From Paraglaciecola polaris LMG 21857 (GTDB lineage Bacteria > Pseudomonadota > Gammaproteobacteria > Enterobacterales > Alteromonadaceae), in contig NZ_BAER01000144.1 of NCBI RefSeq assembly GCF_000315055.1, positions 1 to 49,453 of the forward strand: DNA of 49,453 nucleotides, written 5' to 3'. Below, piece after piece: positions 28,729 to 37,976 of the stretch. The position numbers and the translations under genes are program-made. A model generated the notes under the pieces. The model did no database searches. It worked only from the letters and a program-made list of their open reading frames with translations, and was not told the origin of the DNA. Within the stretch, counting starts at the first letter, position 1, and each line of letters starts with the position of its first letter.

Positions 28729-29910
28729 ATGAACAGAGCCGTCATTATATTTTCATTTTTTATTTTTTATTTTGCGCATTCTCCAAGAAGCTTAGCAAGC
28801 GATATTGTGTGGCATGGTTTTGGTGCCCAAGGCATTATTCAGTCCAGCGACAGTAATTTTATTAATGACACCGGTGATGCGTCATTGCGCTTAACAGAAG
28901 TGGGGTTAAATACCTCTTATCGTATTAATCAAAAACTCAGAGTGTCAGCTCAAGGCATGTATATTAATGGCGGCAATCGCTTCGATGAGGGCTTACGACT
29001 CGATTATCTATTTTTAGATTATCAATTGCTCAATACGCAAAGTTGGAATGTGAATGCTCACCTTGGACGTTATAAAAATTACCATTGGTTGTATTCGGCC
29101 ACGCGAGATGTGCCGCACACTATGCCCTCTATTGTACTGCCCCAATCGTCTTACTTTGATGCCTTTCGGGACGTGTCTTTAGGTAGTGACGGTATATCCT
29201 TAACTGCCCAGCACTTGAATGGTCTTGGCGAATGGGATGTGCGCTGGAGTTACGGTAGCTCGCATATCAAATACGAGCAGACTGAAAACCTGATGTCGCA
29301 ATTGGCAACCGGTGAACTTGACCACGATTTTGATACTCAATTCAGCGTCTCATTTACTCCCCTTGGCAGTGGTTTGTCGTTGGGCATGAGCTTATTAAGA
29401 ACGGATTTCAGTTATAAGCCCGGTGACAACGATGTTTTTATTAAGGGTAAAGCAAAGCTAGGACGTGTCATGTTGAGCTTGTCTTACAGTGCTGAATATT
29501 GGGACATTAACGCAGAGGCAATGCGCGAAAAAACGGAGTTTAAAGGGTTCTTTCGTGATGGCAGTGACGCCGATAGCATATCCGAAGGTCTGTATGTGCA
29601 AGGCCGTGTATTTGTACATCCAGACGTAACCTTGTTGGCTCGATTTGACACCTTTGATGCTAATAGAGATGATCGTAACGGCACTAAATTCCAGCAAAAC
29701 AGCGGAGATACTATTCCTGCTTATTTTGCCTACCGTGACCAGTTAACGCTTGGCGCATCATGGGATTTTTCTGCGAACTGGCGGGTGCGCGCGGAATACC
29801 ACAAAATAGCAGGACGGGCCCGTTTAGCCCCCGTTTTTATTCCTGATACAGTAATCAATGACTCCAAGTATTGGGATATTTGGGCACTGCAAATTATCTA
29901 CTGGTTCTGA
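28729..29910 (+). CDS. Predicted outer-membrane beta barrel
   Basis: A 393-residue exported protein that I do not place in a named family. A signal peptide (MNRAVIIFSFFIFYFAHSPRSLAS) is followed by alternating strands and a terminal aromatic residue (LQIIYWF), as in porins. Early sequence DIVWHGFGAQGIIQSSDSNF and LRLTEVGLNTSYRINQKLRV resembles porins that are encoded next to phosphate-like binding proteins. ATG 28729 follows AAGGAGGGCTAAG; the longer open frame from 28654 overlaps the upstream gene and lacks a site. It is one base after that gene's stop and two before the GGDEF-EAL gene. Confidence 0.75.
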   Translation: MNRAVIIFSFFIFYFAHSPRSLASDIVWHGFGAQGIIQSSDSNFINDTGDASLRLTEVGLNTSYRINQKLRVSAQGMYINGGNRFDEGLRLDYLFLDYQLLNTQSWNVNAHLGRYKNYHWLYSATRDVPHTMPSIVLPQSSYFDAFRDVSLGSDGISLTAQHLNGLGEWDVRWSYGSSHIKYEQTENLMSQLATGELDHDFDTQFSVSFTPLGSGLSLGMSLLRTDFSYKPGDNDVFIKGKAKLGRVMLSLSYSAEYWDINAEAMREKTEFKGFFRDGSDADSISEGLYVQGRVFVHPDVTLLARFDTFDANRDDRNGTKFQQNSGDTIPAYFAYRDQLTLGASWDFSANWRVRAEYHKIAGRARLAPVFIPDTVINDSKYWDIWALQIIYWF

Positions 29911-29912
29911 AC

Positions 29913-32363
29913 ATGCGAATATTTGTCAGCCTACCGTGGAAAATTATGGGCCTGTTGATCGGTTTTTTACTGATCGCCAGTAGCCTGTTGACCTTTGTAT
30001 GGATTGATAAAAATAATCAGGATTATCTGAGCCAGCATCAGGCGTTACACGACAGAGATTTGAGTCAGATGCACCTGATTACTGAGATGTTAAGTAATCG
30101 CTTAGAGCTCTGGTTTGAGTCGTTTTTTCATTTACATCAAGAGCTGACCGATAACCCTGAAGCCACAGGGGACTTTATCAGTAAAGAATTCGATTATTTG
30201 CAATTGAATTGGCAGGTTAACAATTTATGGCTATTTGATAGCCAACAAAACATCATTTACGCTAATCATCAGCAGGTTCCTGCTTATGTCAAAGCCAGTG
30301 TGGCGCAAACGCTGGAAAGCCAGTCCTCGGTTACCAATATTCACTGCATACAATCATGTTTTCAGTTGATCAGTATGCCGATGTTATCAGCCAACGGCGA
30401 GTTATTGGTACTGACTGCCAGCACGTCTTTGTTAGAAATGATGGCGGCATTGAATCGCTCGACGCTGGCTGAGCTGGCATTAGTTGCCACCGCTCAAGGC
30501 GTAGGAAAATCGCTTCTTAGAGACGCGCAGATACAAGCGCCCATCTCTTACATGAAACGTCAACAGCTTGGTGCGCTGCTTAAGCTTATCCCCGAAGATG
30601 TAACACTCGATATGGTGTTAGACAAAGGGTACCGCTTAGTCATGGACGAGCAGGCCTACCTAATTAACTTGTTGCCGGTCGACAATGACTTTGCCGATAC
30701 GGCCTATTTATTAACCGTCCATGACATTAGTGACGAATGGGCTAGGCATGATAATTATCAGCTGGGCGTTATCACTATCTCTGCTATTACCGTTACTTTA
30801 TGTGTGTTGACGTTTTTTATTATGGCTGAGCGGTTACGCAGACGTTTGTTGATTTTGGCTCGGCGCTTACCACTGTTGGCACAAAAGAAATATGCCCAAT
30901 TCAATGACATGCAATTTACCCACAGCAGACTATTTTTAGATGAAATTGATGAAGTGCAGCGTTCAACCAACCTACTTGGTGAGCAACTAGAGTCTATGGA
31001 CGGTAAGATCGAGCAGAACACCAGAGAGCTAGAAAATATTGCCATGTACGACCGGCTAACAGGATTACCTAATCGTAATATGTTGAATTTTGTATTGCGT
31101 AAAAAAATCGCGGCACTGGCACGCACACCTGGGCCACTCGTGGTGATTTTGTTAGATTTCGACAATTTTAGAAAAATTAATGACAGCTATGGACACGGCA
31201 TTGGCGACGAATTTTTAATGGTCGCCGCACAGCGTCTGCGCAGTAATTTGCGAGAGTCAGACGTCATCAGCCGCTTCGGCGGTGATGAGTTTGTCATTGT
31301 GCTGCAAGAGGTCGACGATGTAAGTAACGCGATAACCCTTGCTGAGAAGCTATTACTTAAATTTCGTGAGTCGGTAGAGATTGGCGCCCAACGTTTTTAT
31401 ACCTCAGTCAGTTTAGGGATCACGTCTTGTGATGGGCAAAACGTCACGGTTGACGATTTAGTGCGTCAAGCCGACATTGCTATGTATGCGGCTAAAGACG
31501 CGGGTGGCGACAAATATAGTGTGTTTAACGAAAGCATGAGCACTCAAGTGATGCGACGTATCGAGATTGAACACGACGTACGAGATGCTTTGTTACAAGA
31601 GCAATTCAAGTTTGCCTTACAAGCGCAAATTGAAATTAGCACAGGGAAGTTAATTGGGTTTGAGGCTTTGATCCGCTGGTTACACCCTAAAAGTGGCTAC
31701 ATTATGCCCGACGAGTTTATCCCTATCATGGAAAACTCAGAAAGTATGATTACGCTCGGCTATTGGGGGATCAAACGTGCGTTTGCCATATTGGCGCATT
31801 TAGAAAGCTTAGGATTGAGCGGTTATCGGATTGCCGTTAATTTATCAGCCAGCCAGTTTTTGGATCCGAACTTAATTCAATTTATGCGTGAGCAACTGGC
31901 CGAAAGTGAGCAAAGTGCAGCACAAGTTGAGTTGGAGTTAACAGAGCGCACTGTGGTGGCGGATATCGAACAAACCCTACAGATCATGCATCAGTTAAAA
32001 GAATTAGGTTTCAGTTTCTCCATTGATGATTTCGGCACGGGGTATTCTTCGTTGGCTTATTTGTCTCAGTTACCTGTGGATATCATCAAAATTGACCGCA
32101 GCTTTATTGCGGGTATGAGTGATAACAGTGCGGATAAGCAAATAGTGAAGTCTACCGTGGCCATGGTGCGCAAATTGGGCATGAAAGTGGTCGCTGAGGG
32201 GGTCGAAACGGCGGAGCAACTTAGTTTCCTCAGTGATATGCATTGTGATGTAGCCCAAGGCTACTATATTTCCAAACCCATATTTGAAGAAGATCTATAT
32301 CAAGTACTGCCTTCAAAAATAGATAAGGGTATCTGGAAGAACCTGGTCTCCGATTTTAGATAA
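29913..32363 (+). CDS. Membrane GGDEF-EAL c-di-GMP protein
   Basis: An 816-residue signalling protein. It starts with a membrane segment (about 9-27), has a periplasmic sensor region (about 28-290) and a second membrane segment near 290-310. A linker leads to a GGDEF domain with RFGGDEFVIVLQ near 453 and an EAL domain with FEALIRWLHP (about 583) and DDFGTGYSSLAYLSQLP (about 704). Both active-site signatures are intact, so the protein could make and degrade c-di-GMP. ATG 29913 lies two bases after the porin stop; the longer frame is not supported. The sensor presumably reads a signal linked to the two upstream envelope proteins. Confidence 0.92.
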   Translation: MRIFVSLPWKIMGLLIGFLLIASSLLTFVWIDKNNQDYLSQHQALHDRDLSQMHLITEMLSNRLELWFESFFHLHQELTDNPEATGDFISKEFDYLQLNWQVNNLWLFDSQQNIIYANHQQVPAYVKASVAQTLESQSSVTNIHCIQSCFQLISMPMLSANGELLVLTASTSLLEMMAALNRSTLAELALVATAQGVGKSLLRDAQIQAPISYMKRQQLGALLKLIPEDVTLDMVLDKGYRLVMDEQAYLINLLPVDNDFADTAYLLTVHDISDEWARHDNYQLGVITISAITVTLCVLTFFIMAERLRRRLLILARRLPLLAQKKYAQFNDMQFTHSRLFLDEIDEVQRSTNLLGEQLESMDGKIEQNTRELENIAMYDRLTGLPNRNMLNFVLRKKIAALARTPGPLVVILLDFDNFRKINDSYGHGIGDEFLMVAAQRLRSNLRESDVISRFGGDEFVIVLQEVDDVSNAITLAEKLLLKFRESVEIGAQRFYTSVSLGITSCDGQNVTVDDLVRQADIAMYAAKDAGGDKYSVFNESMSTQVMRRIEIEHDVRDALLQEQFKFALQAQIEISTGKLIGFEALIRWLHPKSGYIMPDEFIPIMENSESMITLGYWGIKRAFAILAHLESLGLSGYRIAVNLSASQFLDPNLIQFMREQLAESEQSAAQVELELTERTVVADIEQTLQIMHQLKELGFSFSIDDFGTGYSSLAYLSQLPVDIIKIDRSFIAGMSDNSADKQIVKSTVAMVRKLGMKVVAEGVETAEQLSFLSDMHCDVAQGYYISKPIFEEDLYQVLPSKIDKGIWKNLVSDFR

Positions 32364-32489
32364 CTCAGATTGTAAAAAATCTATGACGTTCCCTGTGTTC
32401 CGCCGGTGGATCAATTACGTCAATTATTCGCATGCACAGGGGGTTATCCTTTATCATCCCACCATCTAAATATTCTTTGAGGACAGCTC

Positions 32490-33683
32490 ATGAAACAAGC
32501 ATTCTATGATCGCTTAGCGCAGCAAATTAGCGAAACCAAAGCTCAGGGGCTTTATAAAACCGAACGTATTATCCAGTCTCAGCAAAGTGCGGATATACAG
32601 GTGTCGGATGGCCAGCAAGTGCTCAACTTTTGTGCCAATAACTATCTTGGTCTGGCGAATAACGCTGAGCTTATCCATGCCGCGAAAGAAGGATTAGACA
32701 GCCACGGCTTTGGCATGGCTTCAGTGCGTTTCATTTGTGGTACCCAAGACATTCATAAAGCCTTGGAAGAGAAAATTAGCACCTTCCTTGGTATGCAAGA
32801 AACCATATTATATCCATCATGTTTTGATGCCAATGGTGGGTTATTTGAGACCATTTTAGGTCCAAATGATGCCATCGTATCCGATGCACTTAATCACGCG
32901 AGTATCATCGACGGCGTGCGCCTATGTAAGGCTAAGCGGTACCGCTACGCTAATAACAATATGTCAGAATTGGCCGCCCAACTGGAGCAGGCTAAAAAAG
33001 ACGGTGCTGAGACCATATTGATTGCCACCGATGGGGTGTTCTCCATGGATGGTGTGATTGCTGATCTGGCGAGCATCTGTGATTTGGCCGATAAATATGG
33101 TGCTTTGGTAATGGTTGATGATTGTCACGCCACAGGATTTGTCGGCGAACAAGGCCGTGGTAGCCATGAGTACTGTAATGTAATGGGTCGCATTGATATT
33201 ATTACCGGCACTCTGGGTAAGGCACTCGGTGGTGCTTCTGGCGGTTACACTTCGGGTAAAAAAGAAGTGGTCGAGTGGTTACGCCAGCGTTCACGTCCCT
33301 ATTTATTTTCCAATTCTGTGGCGCCACCTATCGTGTCTGCCTCACTTAAAGTGTTTGATATGTTGGCTGATGGCCACGACCTGCGTACGCAATTAAAGCG
33401 TAATAGCGCACATTTTCGTTCTCGTATGGAACAAGCAGGTTTTACCCTGTCGGGTAAAGATCACGCGATCATCCCTGTTATGCTAGGTGAGGCCCAACTA
33501 GCCAGCGATATGGCCGATAAAATGCTCGAGCGCGGTATATACGTAGTGGGTTTCTCATTTCCTGTCGTGCCTAAAGATCAGGCGCGTATTCGTACCCAGA
33601 TGTCTGCAGCTCACAGCATTGCGCAAATTGACCGAGCGATTGACGCATTTATTGAAGTGGGTAAAGAGTTAGGAGTTATTTAA
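32490..33683 (+). CDS. kbl: Glycine C-acetyltransferase (2-amino-3-ketobutyrate CoA ligase)
   Basis: PLP enzyme that splits 2-amino-3-ketobutyrate with CoA into glycine and acetyl-CoA. The 397-residue protein shows [13 protein letters not shown] near 48, [10 protein letters not shown] near 210 and the PLP lysine in [14 protein letters not shown] (about 240). Length is as in E. coli (398). ATG 32490 follows GAGGACAGC. Its TAA overlaps the tdh ATG by one base, so the pair is translationally coupled, as expected for sequential steps of threonine degradation. Confidence 0.97.
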   Translation: MKQAFYDRLAQQISETKAQGLYKTERIIQSQQSADIQVSDGQQVLNFCANNYLGLANNAELIHAAKEGLDSHGFGMASVRFICGTQDIHKALEEKISTFLGMQETILYPSCFDANGGLFETILGPNDAIVSDALNHASIIDGVRLCKAKRYRYANNNMSELAAQLEQAKKDGAETILIATDGVFSMDGVIADLASICDLADKYGALVMVDDCHATGFVGEQGRGSHEYCNVMGRIDIITGTLGKALGGASGGYTSGKKEVVEWLRQRSRPYLFSNSVAPPIVSASLKVFDMLADGHDLRTQLKRNSAHFRSRMEQAGFTLSGKDHAIIPVMLGEAQLASDMADKMLERGIYVVGFSFPVVPKDQARIRTQMSAAHSIAQIDRAIDAFIEVGKELGVI

Positions 33684-34705
33684 TGAAATCATTAGCGAAG
33701 CTCAAATCAGAAAAAGGTATTTGGTTACATGACAGTGACATCCCAGCTGTGGGGCACAATGACCTGTTGATTAAGATCCGTAAAACCGCCATCTGTGGTA
33801 CCGATATGCATATTTATAATTGGGATGAGTGGTCGCAAAACACGATCCCAGTGCCTATGGTGGTCGGGCATGAATATGTCGGCGAAGTCGTAGAAATAGG
33901 CGAAGAAGTACGCGGTTTTGCGATTGGCGATCGGGTGTCAGGTGAAGGACATATTACCTGTGGGCACTGCCGTAATTGTCGTGCTGGTCGTCGGCATTTA
34001 TGCCGCAATACCTCAGGTGTGGGGGTTAATAGGCCTGGCGCGTTTGCTGAATATTTATCGATTCCGGCGTTTAACGCATTTAAAATTCCAGATAATATTT
34101 CTGACGATCTTGCTTCAATCTTTGACCCCTTTGGCAATGCGGTACACACGGCTTTGTCGTTTGATTTAGTTGGTGAAGATGTATTGATTACCGGCGCGGG
34201 TCCCATTGGTATTATGGCCGCAGCCGTTGCCCAGCATGTTGGTGCACGGCATGTTGTGATCACCGACATCAATGAATACCGCTTAGATTTGGCTCGAAAG
34301 ATGGGCGCATCTCGAGCGGTTAATGTTGCCACAGAAAATCTCAAAGACGTGATGAATGATTTGGGCATGACCGAGGGTTTCGATGTGGGTCTTGAAATGT
34401 CCGGTGTGCCTGCTGCATTACGCGATATGTTGGATAAGATGAACCACGGAGGAAAGGTCGCTATGCTCGGTATTCCGCCGGGAGATGTCGCCATCGATTG
34501 GAACAAAGTTATCTTTAAAGGCTTGGTGATTAAAGGGATCTATGGAAGAGAAATGTTTGAAACTTGGTATAAGATGGCCAGTTTGATCCAAGGTGGCTTG
34601 GATTTGAGCCCGATTATAACGCATCAATTTAATATCGATGAGTTTCAGCAAGGATTTGATACCATGGGCTCAGGCCAATCGGGCAAAGTCATATTAAACT
34701 GGTAA
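33683..34705 (+). CDS. tdh: L-threonine 3-dehydrogenase
   Basis: NAD-dependent zinc dehydrogenase that oxidises threonine to 2-amino-3-ketobutyrate, the substrate of Kbl. The 340-residue protein carries the catalytic zinc region [16 protein letters not shown] (about 35-50), the structural zinc cysteines [15 protein letters not shown] (about 93-107) and the NAD-binding [11 protein letters not shown] (about 171). Length is as in E. coli (341). It follows kbl with a one-base overlap and is followed 15 bases later by glpE. Confidence 0.97.
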   Translation: MKSLAKLKSEKGIWLHDSDIPAVGHNDLLIKIRKTAICGTDMHIYNWDEWSQNTIPVPMVVGHEYVGEVVEIGEEVRGFAIGDRVSGEGHITCGHCRNCRAGRRHLCRNTSGVGVNRPGAFAEYLSIPAFNAFKIPDNISDDLASIFDPFGNAVHTALSFDLVGEDVLITGAGPIGIMAAAVAQHVGARHVVITDINEYRLDLARKMGASRAVNVATENLKDVMNDLGMTEGFDVGLEMSGVPAALRDMLDKMNHGGKVAMLGIPPGDVAIDWNKVIFKGLVIKGIYGREMFETWYKMASLIQGGLDLSPIITHQFNIDEFQQGFDTMGSGQSGKVILNW

Positions 34706-34720
34706 TTAAAGGGTAACGTC

Positions 34721-35041
34721 ATGGAGCAATTCGCACATATATCGGTGCAGGAAACACAACAGAAACTCGAGGCGAAGCAAGCTCGCCTGGTGGATATTCG
34801 TGACGAGCAGTCTTTTGCGACTGGGCATATCGAAGGCGCTGTGCACTTAACGAATGGAACATTGGTCAACTTTACCCAAGAAACAGACTTCGATACGCCT
34901 GTTATTGTGTGTTGTTACCACGGTATTAGTAGCCAACAAGCGGCCCAGTTCTTGATTCATCAAGGATTTGATGAAGTTTACAGCATGGATGGTGGTTTCG
35001 AAGGTTGGCGCCAGAGTTTTCCTTTTGTAAGTGGCGAGTAA
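34721..35041 (+). CDS. glpE: Thiosulfate sulfurtransferase GlpE
   Basis: Single-domain rhodanese, 106 residues. The catalytic cysteine is in [16 protein letters not shown] (about 61-76), very close to the E. coli CYHGNSSQGAAQ loop. It transfers sulfane sulfur from thiosulfate to cyanide or thioredoxin in vitro; the physiological role is unclear. It precedes glpG by two bases, the E. coli order, but here follows kbl-tdh rather than glpD. Confidence 0.95.
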   Translation: MEQFAHISVQETQQKLEAKQARLVDIRDEQSFATGHIEGAVHLTNGTLVNFTQETDFDTPVIVCCYHGISSQQAAQFLIHQGFDEVYSMDGGFEGWRQSFPFVSGE

Positions 35042-35043
35042 CC

Positions 35044-35910
35044 ATGTCGCTGCCTTTTTTGTTAGTCACTTTTAGTCAAGAACGTGCGGCGCGGTTATTG
35101 GTTAATTATTTAAACAGCCAGGGTATTGGTGCCCAGTATTGCCTGCAAAGTGGTGAACATGGCGTCCAACTGCTCAATGAGTCAGATAGGGAGCAGGCCA
35201 GCAGTATTGCTGGGGAGTTTGTTCAGTCACCTCAAGATGCAAAATATCAGCAAGCTGCCTGGGATAATGGTCAGACTGTGCGCTTAAGTAGGGGGCAATC
35301 AGGTATATCTTTCACCGGCATTTGGCAGCAGCTGCACGGTATTCCTGTGACAACAAGCGTATTGGTAACCTGCTTGGTGATTTATCTGTTGGCTATGGTT
35401 GGCGTTTTCTGGCCGTATAAAATTTTAGTCATTGAACCCATTGCTGAGCTAATGCAAAACCATCAATGGTGGCGGCTAATTGGCCCCGCATTGATTCATT
35501 TTTCTGCGCTACATATCGTATTTAATTTACTTTGGTGGTGGACACTCGGTGGGCAACTTGAGCGTAGGCTCGGTAAAATGACACTAATCACCTTATTTTT
35601 ACTGTCGGCTTTGCTGTCTAATGTCGGGCAGTTAATGGTGAGTGGTGAACACTTTGGTGGCTTGTCTGGTGTGGTGTACGCTTTGGTGGGATGTGTCTGG
35701 TGGCTCGGCTGGCTGCGTCCTGCATGGGGCTTGATGATACCCAAACCTATGGTAGGTTTTTTATTGGTTTGGCTGGTGGTGGGCTATGCCGATATTTTAT
35801 GGGTCAGTATGGCGAATACAGCACATACAGTTGGACTGGTTAGTGGTTGCGCTTTCGCATTTGTATTAAGCCGATTTGCGGGGAAAACAGCTAGTTCGCT
35901 TGATAATTGA
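35044..35910 (+). CDS. glpG: Rhomboid protease GlpG
   Basis: Intramembrane serine protease, 288 residues. An N-terminal cytosolic domain (about 1-95) precedes six membrane segments. The catalytic serine is in GGLSGVVYALVG (about 205-216) and the catalytic histidine in ANTAHTVGLVSG (about 258-269); HFSALHIVFNLLWWW (about 153-167) is the conserved H-x-x-x-N region. ATG 35044 gives the family N-terminus MSLPFLLVTFSQERAA; the longer frame overlaps glpE and is rejected. Length is close to E. coli GlpG (276). Confidence 0.94.
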   Translation: MSLPFLLVTFSQERAARLLVNYLNSQGIGAQYCLQSGEHGVQLLNESDREQASSIAGEFVQSPQDAKYQQAAWDNGQTVRLSRGQSGISFTGIWQQLHGIPVTTSVLVTCLVIYLLAMVGVFWPYKILVIEPIAELMQNHQWWRLIGPALIHFSALHIVFNLLWWWTLGGQLERRLGKMTLITLFLLSALLSNVGQLMVSGEHFGGLSGVVYALVGCVWWLGWLRPAWGLMIPKPMVGFLLVWLVVGYADILWVSMANTAHTVGLVSGCAFAFVLSRFAGKTASSLDN

Positions 35911-35948
35911 GCCGGGCTTGTGCAGTCAGTGCGCTGCACAAATGCGGT

Positions 35949-36362
35949 CTAGCCGTAATAGATATACTTGGTGAAAATAACATCCTTTATCATGTTTGAG
36001 CCGGTTTCCTGTTTCATTAACTTGCGCATGGTTTCTAAAAAAGTGCGCCGGATATCTTCTCGACCGGTCAGAGATTTCACCCGTTCTTCAGGTTGACGGC
36101 CTAGGATCTCAATGGCCGTCGCGCGTAATAAGGGTGAGTGATGATCCGCTAATTCCAAATCATCTACATCTTCGAGCATCAATTCAATCGTGATACGCAC
36201 ATAGCCTAATTTACGATTGCTCGTACCGAGGTAGTTGGTAACTATGTCGGGTTCTAGGCCAAAGTAGGCAAATTGCTTACCTTGTGCTTCTTGGGCAAAA
36301 GAGTGGCTGTTTAGCGCGCTAAACAAAGTTAGGCAAATACAAATCAATCTGACAATGCTCAT
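35949..36362 (-). CDS. FliL-like exported protein
   Basis: A 137-residue protein related to the C-terminal domain of FliL, which acts near the flagellar motor. A signal peptide (MSIVRLICICLTLFSALNSHSFA) replaces the usual transmembrane anchor. The domain has YVRITIELMLEDVDDLE, SPLLRATAIEILGRQPEERVKSLTGREDIRRTFLETM and the terminal IKDVIFTKYIYYG, typical of the family. It lies away from flagellar genes, between glpG and ubiC, convergent with glpG. It is probably a soluble or loosely bound periplasmic paralogue of uncertain role. Confidence 0.82.
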   Translation of the reverse strand: MSIVRLICICLTLFSALNSHSFAQEAQGKQFAYFGLEPDIVTNYLGTSNRKLGYVRITIELMLEDVDDLELADHHSPLLRATAIEILGRQPEERVKSLTGREDIRRTFLETMRKLMKQETGSNMIKDVIFTKYIYYG

Positions 36363-36489
36363 TTCTAACCCTTTGGCTGGTAGTGAATTAAATTCCGTTC
36401 TGTCAATAGCTTACCAATATTTAGCAGAATCGTTAAAACTATTTATTCATGCTTTAGTCTAGCCACAGCAATTGATATTATGCGGGACT

Positions 36490-37077
36490 ATGCTGAATAT
36501 TCATACCATCCCCAGAGCTTTTCCCTTAGACGATGACGTAACTTGGAACAACCAAGGGCGGTTGTCTATCCCGAATTCTCATTTAGCAAGCTGGTTACTG
36601 AACACCGGCTCGTTAACACAGCGCCTGAAATCTCGCTGTGAGGAGTTTAGGGTTCAGGTAGTTAGTCAACGGCAGGAGTTGGCAACGCTTGAGGAATATA
36701 AACAACTTAAAGTTCAATCGGCTCAGCAAAGAGTGCAAAACTGGCAAGTTCGCGAGGTTATTTTACACGGAAATAACCAGCCATGGGTGCTTGCACGTTC
36801 GGTGATCCCTCAAGCCCTGTGTGAAAAAGATTTTCTGGATTTGGGCAATAAACCTTTAGGACATTTGATTTTTAACGATAACCGATTTAGCCGTGAGCCG
36901 TTTCAGTTGCTGTGTATGCAGCCTACAAGTCAGTTCCTGCATGCTTATGGATTGCCTCACATGGCGACCATCTGGGGACGAAGGTCGGTTTTTCGCTTTC
37001 AACAACATGCCATGATGGTTGCTGAACTATTTTTGCCTCAAGCCCCAGCCTACAGAGAGAACGACGTTGAGCAATAA
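36490..37077 (+). CDS. ubiC: Chorismate lyase UbiC
   Basis: Splits chorismate to 4-hydroxybenzoate and pyruvate, the first committed step of ubiquinone synthesis. The 195-residue protein keeps the family's conserved parts: [21 protein letters not shown] (about 85-105), [11 protein letters not shown] (about 123) and the ending [10 protein letters not shown]...[12 protein letters not shown]. It is longer than the E. coli protein (165), mostly at the N-terminus. ATG 36490 has a weak GGGA site; a TTG at 36472 in frame is an alternative. It overlaps the ubiA start. Confidence 0.92.
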   Translation: MLNIHTIPRAFPLDDDVTWNNQGRLSIPNSHLASWLLNTGSLTQRLKSRCEEFRVQVVSQRQELATLEEYKQLKVQSAQQRVQNWQVREVILHGNNQPWVLARSVIPQALCEKDFLDLGNKPLGHLIFNDNRFSREPFQLLCMQPTSQFLHAYGLPHMATIWGRRSVFRFQQHAMMVAELFLPQAPAYRENDVEQ

Positions 37078-37939
37078 GCTGATTAACCGCAAGACACTAG
37101 GAGGTTTTTGGCTATTGATGCGTGCCAACAAGCCTGTGGGTAGCTATTTATTGTTATGGCCCACACTGTGGGCACTTATGCTTGCAGCTCAAGGCATGCC
37201 CCCTTTAACGATTACACTCATTTTTGTTGCTGGGGTCTTTGTAATGCGCTCAGCCGGATGCGTGATCAACGATTACGCCGACCGCAAAGTTGACGGCAAA
37301 GTGGCGAGAACAGATGCGCGTCCGTTAGTCAGTGGAGCCGTGACGGAAAAACAAGCACTAGGGTTGTTTGCGACTTTAGTCGGGGTAGCTTTTTTACTTG
37401 TGTTGGCTTTAAATTGGCAAACTATCGTCTTGTCGTTAGGCGCACTTGCATTGGCCAGTGTTTATCCCTTTATGAAACGCTATACCCATTTTCCACAAGT
37501 GGTGCTGGGGGCCGCCTTTGGTTGGGCTATACCCATGGCTTTTATGGCGGTTAATGAGGCTATACCCTTGTGGGCATGGGGCGTATTTGTGATCAATGTT
37601 CTTTGGACTGTGGTCTACGATACGCAGTATGCCATGGTCGACAGAAACGACGATTTGCACATAGGGGTGAAATCAACTGCGATTTTATTCGGTCAATACG
37701 ACAGGTTGATTATTGCTGCCCTGCAATTGGCTGTTGTCGTGATGTTATTAGCCTTAGGGCAATATCTGCAAATGAGTTTGCCATTCTACTTGGGTGTGTT
37801 TGTTGCGACGGGTTTATTTGTATATCAACAGCGATTGATATTTGAGCGAAAGCGAGAAGCCTGTTTTAAGGCGTTTTTAAATAACAATTACGTAGGCATG
37901 GCTATCGCCTTTGGCATAGCTGGGCATTACTTTATGTGA
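37067..37939 (+). CDS. ubiA: 4-hydroxybenzoate octaprenyltransferase UbiA
   Basis: Membrane prenyltransferase that attaches the polyprenyl tail to 4-hydroxybenzoate. The two aspartate motifs are [20 protein letters not shown] (about 67-86) and [13 protein letters not shown] (about 184-196). Multiple hydrophobic segments fit a nine-helix protein. The first ATG of the open frame (37019) lies inside ubiC; the TTG at 37067 follows AGAGAG and gives SNKLINRK and a 290-residue product, the same length as E. coli UbiA. It overlaps the ubiC end by 11 bases. Confidence 0.94.
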   Translation: MSNKLINRKTLGGFWLLMRANKPVGSYLLLWPTLWALMLAAQGMPPLTITLIFVAGVFVMRSAGCVINDYADRKVDGKVARTDARPLVSGAVTEKQALGLFATLVGVAFLLVLALNWQTIVLSLGALALASVYPFMKRYTHFPQVVLGAAFGWAIPMAFMAVNEAIPLWAWGVFVINVLWTVVYDTQYAMVDRNDDLHIGVKSTAILFGQYDRLIIAALQLAVVVMLLALGQYLQMSLPFYLGVFVATGLFVYQQRLIFERKREACFKAFLNNNYVGMAIAFGIAGHYFM

Positions 37940-37976
37940 CACGGTGATTAACATCACACCTACTGGAGATGGTGAT

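Noticed and set aside
30758-31165. 135-codon open frame on the minus strand inside the GGDEF-EAL gene
   Set aside because: It is antisense to a well-conserved GGDEF gene and has no support of its own.
33814-34506. 230-codon minus-strand frame inside tdh
   Set aside because: It is a shadow of tdh, whose protein matches its family over the whole length.
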